This document shows, in pieces, positions 43,741 to 56,778 of a DNA stretch of 64,000 nt. Below the pieces are notes generated by a model, which saw nothing but the letters and a program-made list of their open reading frames with translations, was not told the origin of the DNA and made no database searches. Both the position numbers and the translations under genes were made by a program. Numbering within the stretch: the stretch's first letter is position 1; each line of letters opens with the position of its first letter. The stretch lies in the NCBI GenBank assembly GCA_963573385.1, contig CAUYLG010075570.1, positions 1-64,000 of the forward strand. Reading direction: 5' to 3'. This stretch comes from Cacajao melanocephalus (lineage: Eukaryota; Chordata; Mammalia; Primates; Pitheciidae).

Positions 43741-44496
43741 CTCCCCGAATTCCATTAGAGCAGATCAGTTCTTCCCCTATAGACCACACAGACGAGAAAC
43801 AAGAAAGAGGAAAGCTTTGCAGGGACAGAAGGTCAGGCGGTTGGGAGGCCCCATCCCAGCGAGCAGCTTCATTGTCCCCAGGGACCTTGCAGCTAGTGCC
43901 GTGACAGAATGACAAATGACTCCCCTCTACAGCAACTCTGAATAGTCAAAGCCGTGAGTGTCAACCTGCGAGCACCAAGGCACACCATGCACAAGCACAG
44001 CACAAGGGGAAAAGCCAGCCTGGCCTCTGCCCCGGCCACCTGCCATGAATGACAAATCAATGGGATCTGAATTAATGAGAATCACTGGCCTCAGTCAGAA
44101 AGGACTTTGCATTCCTATAGATAGTAACATCTCATCATTCCAATTTCTGCCAAAAGTGGACATGAATGTAGATTACTCCCAGGTCTTCTGAGGCAACTGT
44201 TCAGTGAGAACAAGACTAATCATTTACATTTGAAAACAATACCATTTCTATATTCCCATTTCCTCTCCTGGGTTTTTCATAAGAATTCTGAGGTATCCAC
44301 TTATGCTCCAATTTAGAAAGTGCATTTCTCGGCTGGTTAACTCAACCAAATCATATTTATTTACATGGTAAGTTCTTATAGATACTTCTGCTTTTAAGTA
44401 TCGCTATACTTCAACAAGGTGGGCAGTAAATGTGGATTTCTGGGTAGCCCATTTCATTATTCTCTGTTTACATGGAAAGAATAATAGATACCGTAT
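43741..44496. other. No recognised feature
   Basis: Unassigned intron. Confidence 0.4.
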
Positions 44497-44862
44497 CTGT
44501 CTGCTTTGGCTAAGTTATGCTGCAGTAACAAACAACCCCAAAGGCTGAAAACAGCAGTTGATTTCTCATTCACACTACATGGCGGCAGCAGCTGTGTTCA
44601 CAGCCTGTTTTCCCCAAGCTGCAGACTGAAGGAGCAGCCTCTACCTAGGACACACTGTTCTCATGTCAGGGAAAACAAGAGACATGGCCAAACACTCGCT
44701 TCTGCTCATAATTTATTAGTCATAGCAGGTCATATGGCAGTGCCTGATGTCAATAAAATGGGGAAACATAATTTTTTCATGGGAGCTTATAATAAATCAT
44801 TGAGGGCAGCAATTTCAGTCTACCACAGATCACCTCACGCTTTTGAAAACCAGTAAGCCGAG
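44497..44862. mobile_element. Interspersed repeat, probably LTR-derived, family uncertain
   Basis: GCAGTAACAAACAACCCCAA and TTATTAGTCATAGCAGGTCA are phrases from a familiar mammalian repeat, with antisense LTR-like layout ending CAGTCTACCACAG. I cannot name the subfamily. Confidence 0.5.
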
Positions 44863-45424
44863 TTGAAAATTTTTTATTTGAGTTAGATTTTGAAACGTAT
44901 GGTAGTCATTACTGTGTTCATTAAAAATGTCTAGCTTTCATCCTTCCAGACACATATTAGATTACATTTCCCTGTTCCTATTGAACATGGCTGTGTAATC
45001 AGTAGCCCCATCAATAGAAACATTAAGAGGTGAGTCCCTCTGGTGGAAACTTTGCAAGCCAAAGTGTGTTCCCTTCCCACTTCTAAGGTTCTCATGGAAG
45101 CACATGTCACAGAGAAGCTGCTGTCATCTTGACCCTTGACTGTCTTGGAAGAGTAGACCCCAAGCCAAGTCTCGTGCGATATATAGGATGACTGAGAAGT
45201 AACCTTATGTTGGGTTAAGCCACTGAAATTTGGGTTGCTTGTCACCAAGGTAAAATCTAGCCTATCTTGCCTGTTATAAAATGTCACATTAACATTTTGA
45301 CAAGTTGGCCATTGTATACTGCCAAGCACACTAGACTTGCCAGGAAATGAATCTGTAGCTTGCTACTTTGCAGAACTTCTCCACCAGCCTTTAAATTCTC
45401 TCTTCACTGTTGAAGGCTGAGATG
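44863..45424. other. No firm feature
   Basis: A 132-codon minus-strand frame (45329-44931) has no recognisable domain. A MaLR-like phrase (AACCTTATGTTGGGTTAAGC, CACTGAAATTTGGGTTGCTT) at about 45200-45240 hints at a decayed LTR. Confidence 0.4.
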
Positions 45425-45612
45425 AGACAGACTGAATTCAAATTCTGTCTCCACTTTTGACTATCCCTGTGGTCCTTACCTTACACAATCTTTTTCTTTC
45501 CCTTTCTGAAAAATGGGAATGATACTTGTACCTACAAAGAGATTCCATGAGATAATCATGCACGTCCTTCATCATGGAGCCTGGTACATAGTAGGTGCTC
45601 AATCAATTAAGA
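45425..45612 (+). mobile_element. MIR SINE, sense arm of an inverted pair
   Basis: Runs from CTGAATTCAAATTCTGTCTC through TTTCTGAAAAATGGGAATGA to CCTGGTACATAGTAGGTGCT. Confidence 0.8.
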
Positions 45613-45639
45613 GAGTGACACTATGGTTCTGTGAATCAT

Positions 45640-45892
45640 ACTATTCTCATAGCTATCATTCATTTCATGCCTACTGGATGCCAGTTACCTTATTAGATGC
45701 TTTGCATGGAATATTTTACATCTTTGAAGCAATTCTGAAATGTGGGTACCATTCCCATTTAACAAATGAGGAAGTTGGCTCCTGGGTGGGGTTTGGGAAG
45801 ACAGTAACTTGGGCAAGGTCACCCAGCTGGTGAAGTGATAAAGCCGGATGCAGTCTCAGGGCTGCCCTGCTTCCGAGTCTGTCTGCTCCAGT
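45640..45892 (-). mobile_element. MIR SINE, antisense arm of an inverted pair
   Basis: Runs CATTTCATGCCTACTGGATG, CCATTTAACAAATGAGGAAG, GGGCAAGGTCACCCAGCTGG to GAGTCTGTCTGCTCCAGTGC, nearly full-length MIR in reverse. Confidence 0.82.
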
Positions 45893-47689
45893 GCCCCTCT
45901 AGAGGAGCCTATACAAATCCTATGGCATGTTTGAGGAGCTCCAAGGTAGTGGTTATTGATTAGAGTTCATTAATGCCCTGACAACCGTAGCTCGATGATA
46001 TGTAATTTCTGGATTACTGGCCATGGCTTCTCCACCAGGTTCCCCTTCGCTGACTGCAGGAGGCAGGCAGGGGTAATCCAGTCTTGCATAACAGTTGGCA
46101 TTGAGTTCCTAGAAAGGGCAGCCTACAGGCTCCCACCCTCCAGTTCTCCCCAATTCAGTGTTATCAGGTGACTGTGCCAGTTGAAGCTCTGGGTTAACCC
46201 CATCCAAAATGCCTTGGGGCCATGCCAAGTATAACTCAAAGTGAAACCAAGTGGCCAGCTTACAGACCCTTAGGGGAGGAAAAAAATAAGTTTAACATTG
46301 AAAGGGAAAAATCAATTTTGACTTTGAATTCCCTGCCAGAAAGCACTATAATAAAAAGATATAGGCGTTGATCAGCCTAAGTAAACTCAGCTGGGGTTTC
46401 CATTCCACTGTAAAACATTCAACGGGACCCTTTTTGAGAGATGAGGATGAGGATGAGGATGATGATGACTCATACTGAGGCCATCCTATGAGGATTTTAA
46501 TTATGCATCTGCTAAGTAAATACACTTCCTTTTACATTTCCTCAAGCATGTTTTATGTAGTGCAAATATTATTAGAAATCTATGAAAGTGGACAGATAAT
46601 GGAGGGCTTCATGAGCAATAGGATTAGAGAAGAATGCACGATGGGGGATGGCTGAGATGACTACACTGTGGAGACTGAGTCTAAAATAAACTATTGGCCC
46701 CAAACTAAGTATGTTTAATACAACTTGGAAAGCTGAAGTAGTAATGAAAAGCAGGCCTTTGTCTGCGTAACATACTCAGTAATATGCACTTTCTGTTTCC
46801 TCAAACAAAGTTGGAAACGGTGTGCAACCTCAGGGGAACAAAAATGCTGCTGCTTCATGATCCCCCGAGAAGATTAGATGTTAAGGATTCATGAGATCCG
46901 ACACAGATGGGTCAAGAGAGATTTCCAGGCACTTCGCTGGTCCTTCCAGCAGAATTTCTTTTTGCTCCCCCAAAGAAACCTCAGCATGTTCAGACTGGCC
47001 TGCAGACCCTGTGTCACCCGATACCCCCGAGGCTAGGAAAAGAGAGAGGTCACATCTGTTAAGCCAACAACAGATGGGTCATGACTACAAGTGAGAGGGA
47101 AGGCAGGTCCAGCAGGGCAGGGCGGGGCTGGGTTCCAGTACAGCTGCACAGAGTCACTTCCTGGGTTTGGTGGATGAATTAGCAAAAGCCTCATCTGTGG
47201 ATGGACTTCTCATCCCCAACATGGACGAGACTCACTGTGGGCACTTTGAGTTCCCATGCCAGCATGCGAAGGTGTCCTCTGCTGCCACATTGAAAGGTAG
47301 AATGGCACAGTAGCGTTTCTTTCCTGGAGCACCATCTGACACACACTCAACCAGGTACAAGGAGCATCTCACGAACAATGAGCACCCATCACCCAGGAAG
47401 GTGGTGGCCCAGTGGAGAGTGAGCAGGGAGGACGTTAGACGTTTTGTGCACTTGCCTTCAGGGGGTACCTGTCACACGTCCCACTCTAGGGTCTCCTCTT
47501 ATAATGAAGTGAAATCCACAGATGTAATATGAATTTAATTTAAATGTTTAGTCCTTTTATCCTCCAACCCACCAAACTCATGATGTCCACTTTCTTCTCT
47601 CTCTTCAGTCTTTCAACGCCACCTCTCCCTTAGGTAACAACCTGGTCTCATGCTGAGTTGAGAAAATAGAAGCAATTAGGCTGAACACT
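45893..47689. other. No recognised gene; short GATGAG repeat
   Basis: 1.8 kb. (GATGAG)n/(GAT)n at 46440-46468. A possible antisense L2 fragment near 46570-46660 (ATAATGGAGGGCTTCATGAG). Otherwise unassigned. Confidence 0.4.
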
Positions 47690-49265
47690 GGCATCTTCTC
47701 AGGACCATATCCGCCACACACCTGGGCCTCTCCCTCTTTCTTCCCTGCCGTTACTGTGGAGCCCTGTTCCATCAAGGACCATCTCCGTATCCCATGCCCT
47801 CAGCCTACGCCAAGACTTTTGGACTATAACCATCCTCTTTCTTTCCTCCATCACCAATTTTTCCCAATAGTTTTATTTCCATCAACATCAAAACATTCCC
47901 TAATATCTACCACCTCAAAGAACAAACAAAGAAAAACAAAACTATACTTCTTTTGGTGCCATGTCCCTTTCTAGTACCGTCCCATTTCTCAGCTCTCTTA
48001 CCCACAGGACTTCTAGAAATAATCGCCTATCCTCTCCTTCGCCACTGTCTTATGTCCCATCTCAAACAGGCTTCCATTCCCACCACACCACCAAAACTCA
48101 CCAACAGCCCCCATCCTGCCGGACCCAAGGACCACTCCACTGCTCCTGCATTCCCTGGCCCCTGTACATCATCAGTGCCCTTAACCACAGCCTCCCTCTC
48201 CAGCACTTTCTTCCCTGACATTCATGACTCCACTACCGCTTTCCCTCCTACCTGAGTAGGAGCGCCTTTCCATTCTCCTCTGCAAACTAGTCCCCTCTCC
48301 CCAAAATGCCTCAGAGCCTCTTCCAGCCAGAGTCCTATCCCCCACTTTCCCTCTCAGTGACTTCATCCAGGACCTTGACTTTAATTACCATCTTTTTCTA
48401 TGTGACACCAAATTTATATCTTCAGTATTAACCTCTCCCCGGAGCTCTGCACTCAAAGCTCTAAATGCATATTTGGCCTGACAAGCTTGTACAACCAATG
48501 TGGCCAGAGCAGAAGCTAGAGATTTCCCAAGTCCTCTAGAGTCTGTTCCACTCTTCATCTTCCCCAGGGCCATAAATGTCATCATGAACCATACAGTGAC
48601 TCAAGTGAAAAATGGCAGCATCATCGGAGATTCATCTCATTCCTTTACCATGGAAGTCCTATGGGTATTACTTCCAACATATATCTGTCTCTACGGCCAC
48701 CATCCCAGATTAAGTTGTCATGGTGTGGAGGCAGTGACATTCAACTGGTCTATCTGCTAATGACCACACTACCAAAGTTCACTTGGCACAGAACAGCCAG
48801 AGCACTCTTCATCAGACAGAAATCAGAGAAAATCAACTCACTTGCTTAAAACCCTCCAATGGATTCTCACTGCACTTGGAAAATCCATGGCCTATAAGAT
48901 CCTCCAGGTCTGGCCCCTGCCTGCTCATCTGCTCTCACCTCCAACCTCTTCCCAACCTGACATGTTGCAGCCACTTGGGTTTTCAATCCTGAGCACAGAG
49001 ATCTTGCTCAGGGAGGTCTTCCCTGATCACCCAAGAGAAACTAGCTCTCTGACCACCATGCATCATACCACGCTGCATGGTACTCATGGTCAGCCGACAT
49101 TATCTCATTAATTTAGTTATTACCAATTAGAATGTAAGCTCTGTGAGAGCAATGCCTTGTCTTGCTTATTGCTATCCTCCCAGTACCCAGAGCAGTTCCT
49201 GGGCCATAGTAGGCCTGGATAAATACGTAAGTACAGAGAAAATGCATGGAAGAATCAATGAGTGA
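47690..49265 (+). mobile_element. L2 LINE, ORF2 remnant and 3' end
   Basis: Sense L2: GAAATAATCGCCTATCCTCT near 48017, then TTAAAACCCTCCAATGGATT and AAGATCCTCCAGGTCTGGCC near 48845-48915, and the 3' end GGGCCATAGTAGGCCTGGAT. The coding frame is fully eroded. More than one copy may be joined. Confidence 0.75.
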
Positions 49266-49329
49266 AATCTCCTATGTGGTCCCAAACTGGACTGCTCTCT
49301 TAAGCACACAGAATAAAAGTCTTGAGTCA

Positions 49330-50700
49330 CTTAAAATTGCCACACACACACAAAAGTTATCCTGGTCTTGGTCAACCTGAAGCCTCTATCTTCTGACAAT
49401 GAGAATAACTCCAGGCAAACAGTTCCAACGGCCTCCTCCCTGTCCCCTTCAAGATTCCCTTCCTCTACCTGCAATTTAACACCTCAGTGGTTCCCCAGAG
49501 CTCTGTCCTGGGCCCTTAATTCTTCCCTTCTGCACATCTTCCCAGGCAATCTCTTCCTGCCTCTGGGCACCAACTCTGTCAGCACAGAGGTAGTTCCCAC
49601 AGGTACACTCCATGCCTCTCTCCTAAGCCACAGACCCGGCCAGCTGTGTCCTCCTGGGCATCTCCATCGGGGTGGCTCTCAAGTCGAATAGAATGTGTCC
49701 TAAACTCAGATTTGCTCCCTGTCATGCATTACACATCTTGGTGAAAGGAACTCTGTCTCCCAGGTGCCCAGGTCGGAAACCTGGCTGTCATCTTGAGCTC
49801 TTTCCTCCACAGCCCAGCTCCGCAGCCCAGCTATCCCCATGGGGCTGCTGCCAGTCCATAGACTCTCTTATGCAAATGAGCAAAAGGCATCCCTCCTAGA
49901 GACACTCTACTGCCATCTGCTGGGAAATATATATAATAGATTAGCTGTATCCCTTAGATGTGGTGAGTTGTGCAGTGTACGTCCTGCACAACCATATGAG
50001 GCGACCCTTGGTAAGCTTGTCTATTCCATCCGGTACCTGTCTCTAGTACTCAAACATCCTTTCCTCTCAGGGGCTTGGCTGCTTCCCTGGTTCATGCCTC
50101 CAAGCCCTCCCGCCTGATGATTACAATGCTCCCATACTGATCTCCCTAAATGTGGTCTTTCGTTTTTGCAATTCCCTTCCTCACCATTGTCAGAATAAAC
50201 TTGTAATGCAAGAATCTCTTCTCCTCACTCCCCAGCTTAAACATTCTCAGTAGCTTCTGAGGAGCTAGAGAATCAAGACCAACCACCTTTGCCTGTCACA
50301 GACATGCCACCTCTCCAGGTGCTCTGTCCTTCGCCCCACTACCTCCATAAGCTGCTGAAATTCCTGAATATGCCATGGATTATTTCAACCCTGGGCTTCA
50401 CATGTGCTGTGACATCGTCTATGCCTGGGATACCCTTTTCCATTGCCTTTCCAATAACTCCTACCCACAAATCTCCCTGCAAATGCCATCCCTCGTGGAA
50501 CCTTCCCCAAAAGTTCTCCCTCTCTGCTTCTGCTGAGTTCCTGCAAATCTCCACGATGTCTCACGGGTGACCGACCACATGTGGGTATCCTCAGCAAGAC
50601 TGCACTTTTGAGCATAAAGATTATGCCTTTTTTTTCTATTCCCAGAAAGTAACAAATCTGGCACATGGTCAGTGCTCAATAAAAAAAATAAATGATTTTT
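49330..50700 (+). mobile_element. Second L2 LINE in tandem orientation
   Basis: Begins after a short CA run (49341-49352). CCCCAGAGCTCTGTCCTGGG near 49493 decodes to PQ-SSVLG, a decayed form of the reverse transcriptase PQGSxLGP motif of L2/CR1. Continues to CAAATCTGGCACATGGTCAG and an A-rich end at about 50680-50695. Confidence 0.75.
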
Positions 50701-52214
50701 CCAAAAATAAGGTCTGGCCTTTCTAAATATGTCTCAGACCTTCTGAAGGCTTTCCTTTCCACCCGGTGCTATGTAATCTGGCCTCTACCAGGAGTTGTGG
50801 GCAACATCTGGCTTTCCTATGAAGGCTGTCATGTCATTTAATGTAAAAATCACCCAAGTATTTTTAAATTGATAAATCAACGTCTGAGATAGAATAGCAA
50901 GAGGCAACGACATGGGCCAGATCACGGAAGTGTTATATATGTGTCATTTCAGTGTCTTAAGCAAGGGTGCTCTGACATCTGCACATTTGTATTTTACTGG
51001 GGAGATGTTTGGCTGCTTCAGAATGAATCAGGGAAGACAAGATGCTAAATAGGATCAGAGGAGGCCGTTGAAGGAAATTGTAATGGAACATGCACCCATC
51101 GAGTGGTAGGAGATACAGAAAGGAAGAAGCACATGTGGGAAATAGTAGGGAGGCCGAATTAGCAATGATGCTTGCATGAGAAAGAGAAAAAAAAAAGAGT
51201 CATATGACTTCCCAGTTTCTGATATCAAAGAATGAAAAGGATAAATGTGAGTCTGGGGCAAACAACATTCAGGTAGCAGGCACGGGGTGAACATGCCAGG
51301 GCTACTTATTGGTATTCATGCATCATTCCATCCTAGAACACCTGCTAGTGAAAACCCAAGTATAATCCTGTTTTAATTTTTACCTGATTTTTCCCCATGA
51401 TTAACCCAGATTTTAATTTGTATTTAAGTCATTCACGATGATTGATTCACTGTCATTTTTCCTGATGCTTTAATATAATGGTGGGGGGGAATCCCAAATA
51501 AAACATTTCTTAGGAGAAAAAAAATTAAAGACATATTTTACTAAGAATCTATTCTATAGGTTCCCCTCCCACCCAGTATTCCACGCAGCTTATAAACTCC
51601 ATCTGACATAAATACAGAGAGTTTAAAACGACATCCAAAAAGCAAGCTTGTCCCCAGATTTCAGCCTCAAAATCACACAAGAGACTCTGCCAACTAGGAA
51701 AGTCTCTGTGCCCTTTTTAAAGTGGGTCTAGTTCAATAGAGACTCTCCGGGGCCAGGAAATTGGACTCCAAGAGCAGCCATGCCCCAAAGCTTTCATGCC
51801 ACCTAATTACGTGCTCAGGGATTCCCTTCGATGTTATCTGGTTTCCCTGGCAAATCTCCTCTCCTCTGCCAGAGGAATAGGAATAAGCCGGCTCTCAGAA
51901 GAGCAAAACATGGGAAGGGTGATCCCTTTCCAGAAGTTTCTAATCAATATCAATATGAAGTATTCATATCAATAAAGAATGGTCTATACTAAGTAACCCT
52001 TCCTCCTGCAGTAATGAAGGAAGCGTGGGGAGGATGAGCCTCCAAAACCATCTAAAAGGCCTTCTGAAAGGTTAAAAACTCAGCAGGCAAGGGAGCCAAA
52101 GCTGAGATGTACTCAATCTGCAGGCAAGCACCTTCCAGAGCCTTCCATATGCCTGGCATTGTGCAAAGATAAAATGGACGAAGTCCTGTCCTTAAAGAAC
52201 TGGTATTTTAGAGC
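50701..52214. other. No recognised feature
   Basis: 1.5 kb of AT-leaning intron with no assignable repeat or exon. Confidence 0.45.
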
Positions 52215-52390
52215 AAGGATTAAGCAAAGCATTTTCTGTAAAGGGCCGGATAGTAAATATTTCAAGCTTTGTGGATGGTCTCTGTCACAACAGTTCAATT
52301 CTGCCATAAATTGTGTTTATGGACACAAATCATTTTCATGTGTCATAAAGTATCATTCTTCTTTGGATTTTTTAAAATCGTTTTTAAATG
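52215..52390. mobile_element. DNA-transposon-like fragment
   Basis: Contains GCATTTTCTGTAAAGGGCCG, ATAGTAAATATTTCAAGCTT and GGTCTCTGTCACAACAGTTC. It is the opposite-orientation counterpart of the fragment at 27411-27597. Confidence 0.65.
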
Positions 52391-52399
52391 GCAAAATTA

Positions 52400-52840
<441 letters not shown>

Positions 52841-54039
52841 AGTCAAAACCATTTTTAATTCTTTCCTGACATAAAAACAAATTACAACACAGTACGGAAT
52901 GGAATAATATATATCAGGGAACATTTTCCATGAGGAGGGGACCAGCAGGAAGACCATGAGCTCCCCCCTGCACTCCCAGCCAGAACTGCACTTCGGTTGG
53001 GCACAGCATCATCATTGCCAAGACGCCGAGAGCTGGCCCCGCCTGGCAGGTGCCACAGGGCAGCCACCATCCATCTCCCCTGGACAGGCAGAAGTGGCCA
53101 TGAGGAGATGAGATCATTTGCATGTGCAATTGCATTTGCATTCTCCCTGAATGAGAAAATAAGGGGGAGATGAGGTTTCCTGACCTTTGAGAGGAAGATA
53201 AAATTGAACTTCTGTTGAAAAGCAGCGATCCCACATTAAACAGTACTATTAATAACATCCTGTTTTCAAAGACAAGGATAAAGGAGCATGAGTGTCTTTG
53301 TTTAACGAGTGTTTGCACCGATCCCTCTGTTTCCTTTTGAGCTTGCTCTGCCTTTCTTTGGGTGAGAAGTGCTCCCACTACTTAGAGTCTCCCAACTCCT
53401 CATGGCAACATTTTATTCCTATCATAAATGTATTTGAACGTCGAAGGTCCCAAACTCCACTCACTCCAAAAGAGACTCTCTTCGTGCAAACTCCCCTCTC
53501 TCCCACCCCCACTTACCTAGGAGACTGAGTGTAACTTACAATATAGCATCAACAAATATAAATCACACATCCATGCCTCACCACCTTACCCTCTCTCAGG
53601 CAGCTGTGAAACAGTTTATGCAGAAAGGCACCCTTAACAAACTCTTTGGAAACGCATCCTATCACACAGATCAACTATTGTCAACACAGCCCCCGAGGAA
53701 TATTGTTTCAATTTTCTCATCACCAACCCAACCACATATGGTAGGTGAGAAGCCCTCACAGAGACCCAAAGACGTGCTTTGGCTTTATTCCTATCCAACT
53801 GATAGGTAGGACCTTGGATCAGAATAATTGTAACAAACTCTTGAGTACCCGTAGCACATATGGAATCTCCCAACTCAAAGTCGTTTTCTTCTAGAATGGA
53901 TTTTCCCTGGAAAGCATGCAGTGAGAGTGCTCGGGTTCTCTCCCAGCTTGCTTTTGTTCTTTGTCTTTCTCAGAATTTGGATTGGTTGGGGAAGGAGTCA
54001 CTTTCTAAGTCTCCTTTCCCCCAACCAATCTAAATTCTC
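52841..54039. other. No recognised feature
   Basis: A 154-codon minus-strand frame (53378-52914) has no recognisable domain. Nothing else supported. Confidence 0.45.
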
Positions 54040-54330
54040 CACACTCTGTAAGGTCCAAGCAAGCTCCACCTCTTCCATGAGGCCTCACAGGGTTCAGCCA
54101 GTCCTATGTTCTCTCTTGGAAGCAGCTCGGCTCTGCCCAGCACCGGGAGCACCCCATCAGCCCCTGTCGTGTCTCCTACTTCCCACGTGTCAATGACATC
54201 TCTCCAGGCAGACTCTCCAAGCTACACAGTGGTCAAACCATCATCTTACGGTCTTCTCGCTCCCTCCTCCCCTTGGCACTGTGCCGAGCACATGAAGACC
54301 GGTGCCCGTTGGTGACCATTCAGAGTGCCT
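54040..54330 (+). mobile_element. L2-like 3' fragment
   Basis: AAGCAAGCTCCACCTCTTCC and ATGAGGCCTCACAGGGTTCA resemble the sense L2 phrase about processing to a short 3' end. Weak. Confidence 0.35.
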
Positions 54331-54589
54331 GTCAAGGTACCTCTTAGCCTGACTGTGGATCCACATCATCCAAGAGTTCATTGAGAACAATTTGACAAGT
54401 GAATCTGGCTATGAAAGCTCAACATAACTAATTCATTTCAGATTATGAAATTGATCCTGGTCGCCATGCTACCTCAGGAGTTAGGGGCAAAAGGAATGGT
54501 CTCCCACGTTTTACCATATTTACTTTATCAGCCTCTCTAGATATAGGCACAGATGTAGATGTACGTGTGAATGCATGTAAACATGAGAT

Positions 54590-55700
54590 TTTTAAATCAT
54601 TTCAAAGTAAACTGTAGGCATGATGCCACTTTCCCTTTAAGTCCTTTACTATACATTATGTAAAAGTGAAGACAGTCTTACGAAACCACAGTGCAGTTAT
54701 AAAAATCAGAAAATGAATATTGGCACAATGCTGCTATATCTGATCTGCAGACTTGATTCAGATTTTGCCAATTTTTCCAACCATTTCCTCTTATAGTCAA
54801 GGAAATCCCAGGTCCTACTTTTCGTGTCTCTCGATCTCATATTATCTAGTGGAGTTCCTCTGTCTTCCCTTATTTTTCATGACACTAATTTTTTTTAAGA
54901 CTATAGACCAGTTATTTTGTGGCATGTCCCTCAACTTAAGGTTTTTAATGTTGTTGTTGTTGTTGTTTTTCAGGATTAGACTCAGGTTATGTGTTTGGGG
55001 CAAGAATACAAAGTGATGCTGTGTTCTTCCCAGTGCATTATATCAGGAGGCACATAAGGTTGGTTTTTCCTAATTTGGGTGATGTTAACTTCCATCACTG
55101 GCCCAAATGGTGTCTGCCAGGTTTCTTCACTATAAAATTACTAGTTTTCACCTTGTAAGAAGTATCTCAGAGCAGATACTTTGAAGCCATGTAAATATCT
55201 TATTCCTCCTCAAACTTTGCTTTTAGTATTCATCGATAATTCTAACCTGAATCAGTTATTTCTGTGATGGTTACCTCTCATTGCATGGTTCTTTCTACAT
55301 TGATGTGTTGGCTTTCAGCTATAAGGAGGAGCTTTTCCCCTCCCTTAGTTATGTATTGATCTATCTATCTATCTATCATCTATCTATAACAGTATGGACT
55401 CATGGATTCCTCTTATATTCAATATGTTATAATCTGCTACTGCTATTGTTTATTTGTGATGCTCAAATTATCTCAGATCCAGTGGGATCCCCTTCTAGTG
55501 ACTTCTTACCCTTTGAACATTTTCCCATAATCATTTTGTGTGCTCTTCCTTTTTTTCTGGCACAAAAAGATGTTACAAGCTCATCTTGAACTTTTTCAGC
55601 TCCAGCTCTGGAATCAGACATTTCTCCAAAGATTCCTTGTTTCTTTTAGTAGAAAATGGTCTTTAGAAGCCAAGACCTAGGCACTTGGTTTGCCTAGAAG
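54590..55700 (-). mobile_element. L1M-type 3' UTR fragment
   Basis: Antisense L1M 3' UTR: ACAGTGCAGTTATAAAAATC, TCTGCAGACTTGATTCAGAT, ATATGTTATAATCTGCTACT and TGGAATCAGACATTTCTCCA. Interrupted by (GTT)n at 54950-54968 and a tetranucleotide repeat at 55358. Confidence 0.65.
55358..55388. repeat. (ATCT)n tetranucleotide microsatellite
   Basis: About seven ATCT units with one slipped unit (ATCATCT). Confidence 0.9.
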
Positions 55701-56395
55701 TTATTCATACCAGGTCCCTCCTTTTACAAAAGAGATCAGTTCTAGCCCAACTCAACTGACTGCTAAGTACGCATATCTGAAATAAACTGGTAGCTCAAAA
55801 ACACTGCCTTCCAGAAACTTGTCAGGGAAAAATCCCAAGCTCCTCACTCCAGTACTTACCAGCATGTTGGTCTGGAGGGAAAACACATGGGAAGATCTGC
55901 ATAAAGTCACAGCTCCTGCATTCTTCCAGAAGTCTCAGACCCAGCTTTGACACCTACAGGAGGATCAAAGAGCCGCTGTACACTTAGAAGCCCACTACAG
56001 AAACTTCCACTGAGTTGCGTGATATAAAAACCAGCCCTGTAAAACCGATCCTGTGTCCGCTAGAAGGTGGTGTTAACTTCCCCACCAGCCGCCTTATTGC
56101 AAACCCTCAGGAGAAATTTATTGCTGTCACAGCACTAAGGATAGTTGGACTTTTGCTTAGCCATCGATTTCCTTTTATGTGATGGACACTGTACATTCTG
56201 TAACAAGCCAGGTCTCCCCTGTGGTTGCAACAATGCCTGGAATCAAATTTATGGTGCATGCAGCAAGATTGTGTATGATGATGGTGTGCATGTTCATAAT
56301 ACTTCATTCCTGGTGCTTTTTAGGACCCTACCCTAGGGACTACTCTCTCCATAGCACCACCCCTGTCATGAAATTGGCTAGGTTATATGCTGTGT
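55701..56395. other. No recognised feature
   Basis: Unassigned intron. Confidence 0.4.
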
Positions 56396-56778
56396 TTAGT
56401 AGTCAGCTCAGGCTGCCATAACAAAATATCATAGACTAGGCAGCTTAAACAACAGATGTTTATTATCTAATGGTCTGGAGCTGGAAGTCTCAGACAGAGT
56501 TAGTGGCAGATTTTTTTCCTGGTGAGGGCCTTCCTCCTGGCTCAAAGATGGGGCCTTCCCACTCTGTCTTTATGGGGCCTTTCCTCTATGCAGGCACAAA
56601 GAAAGGGGGCACTCTCTTGTGTCTCTTCTAGAACTACTGCATCAGGTTCCCCACCTGATACTACCTAATGAGTAGACAATGGGACATTTCACCTTTGAGA
56701 CCTCCTCTAAGTACAGTCACATTGGGAGTTAGGGCTTCAGCATAGGACCTTGAGGGGTGCAGAGTTCACTCCATGACA
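56396..56778 (-). mobile_element. MLT1-like solo LTR, reverse orientation
   Basis: Opens GTCAGCTCAGGCTGCCATAA, contains CCTCTAAGTACAGTCACATT and GAGTTAGGGCTTCAGCATAG, ends AGTTCACTCCATGACATT. Confidence 0.85.

Noticed and set aside
52914..53378. 154-codon minus-strand frame
   Set aside because: No recognisable motif, no start context or splice evidence.
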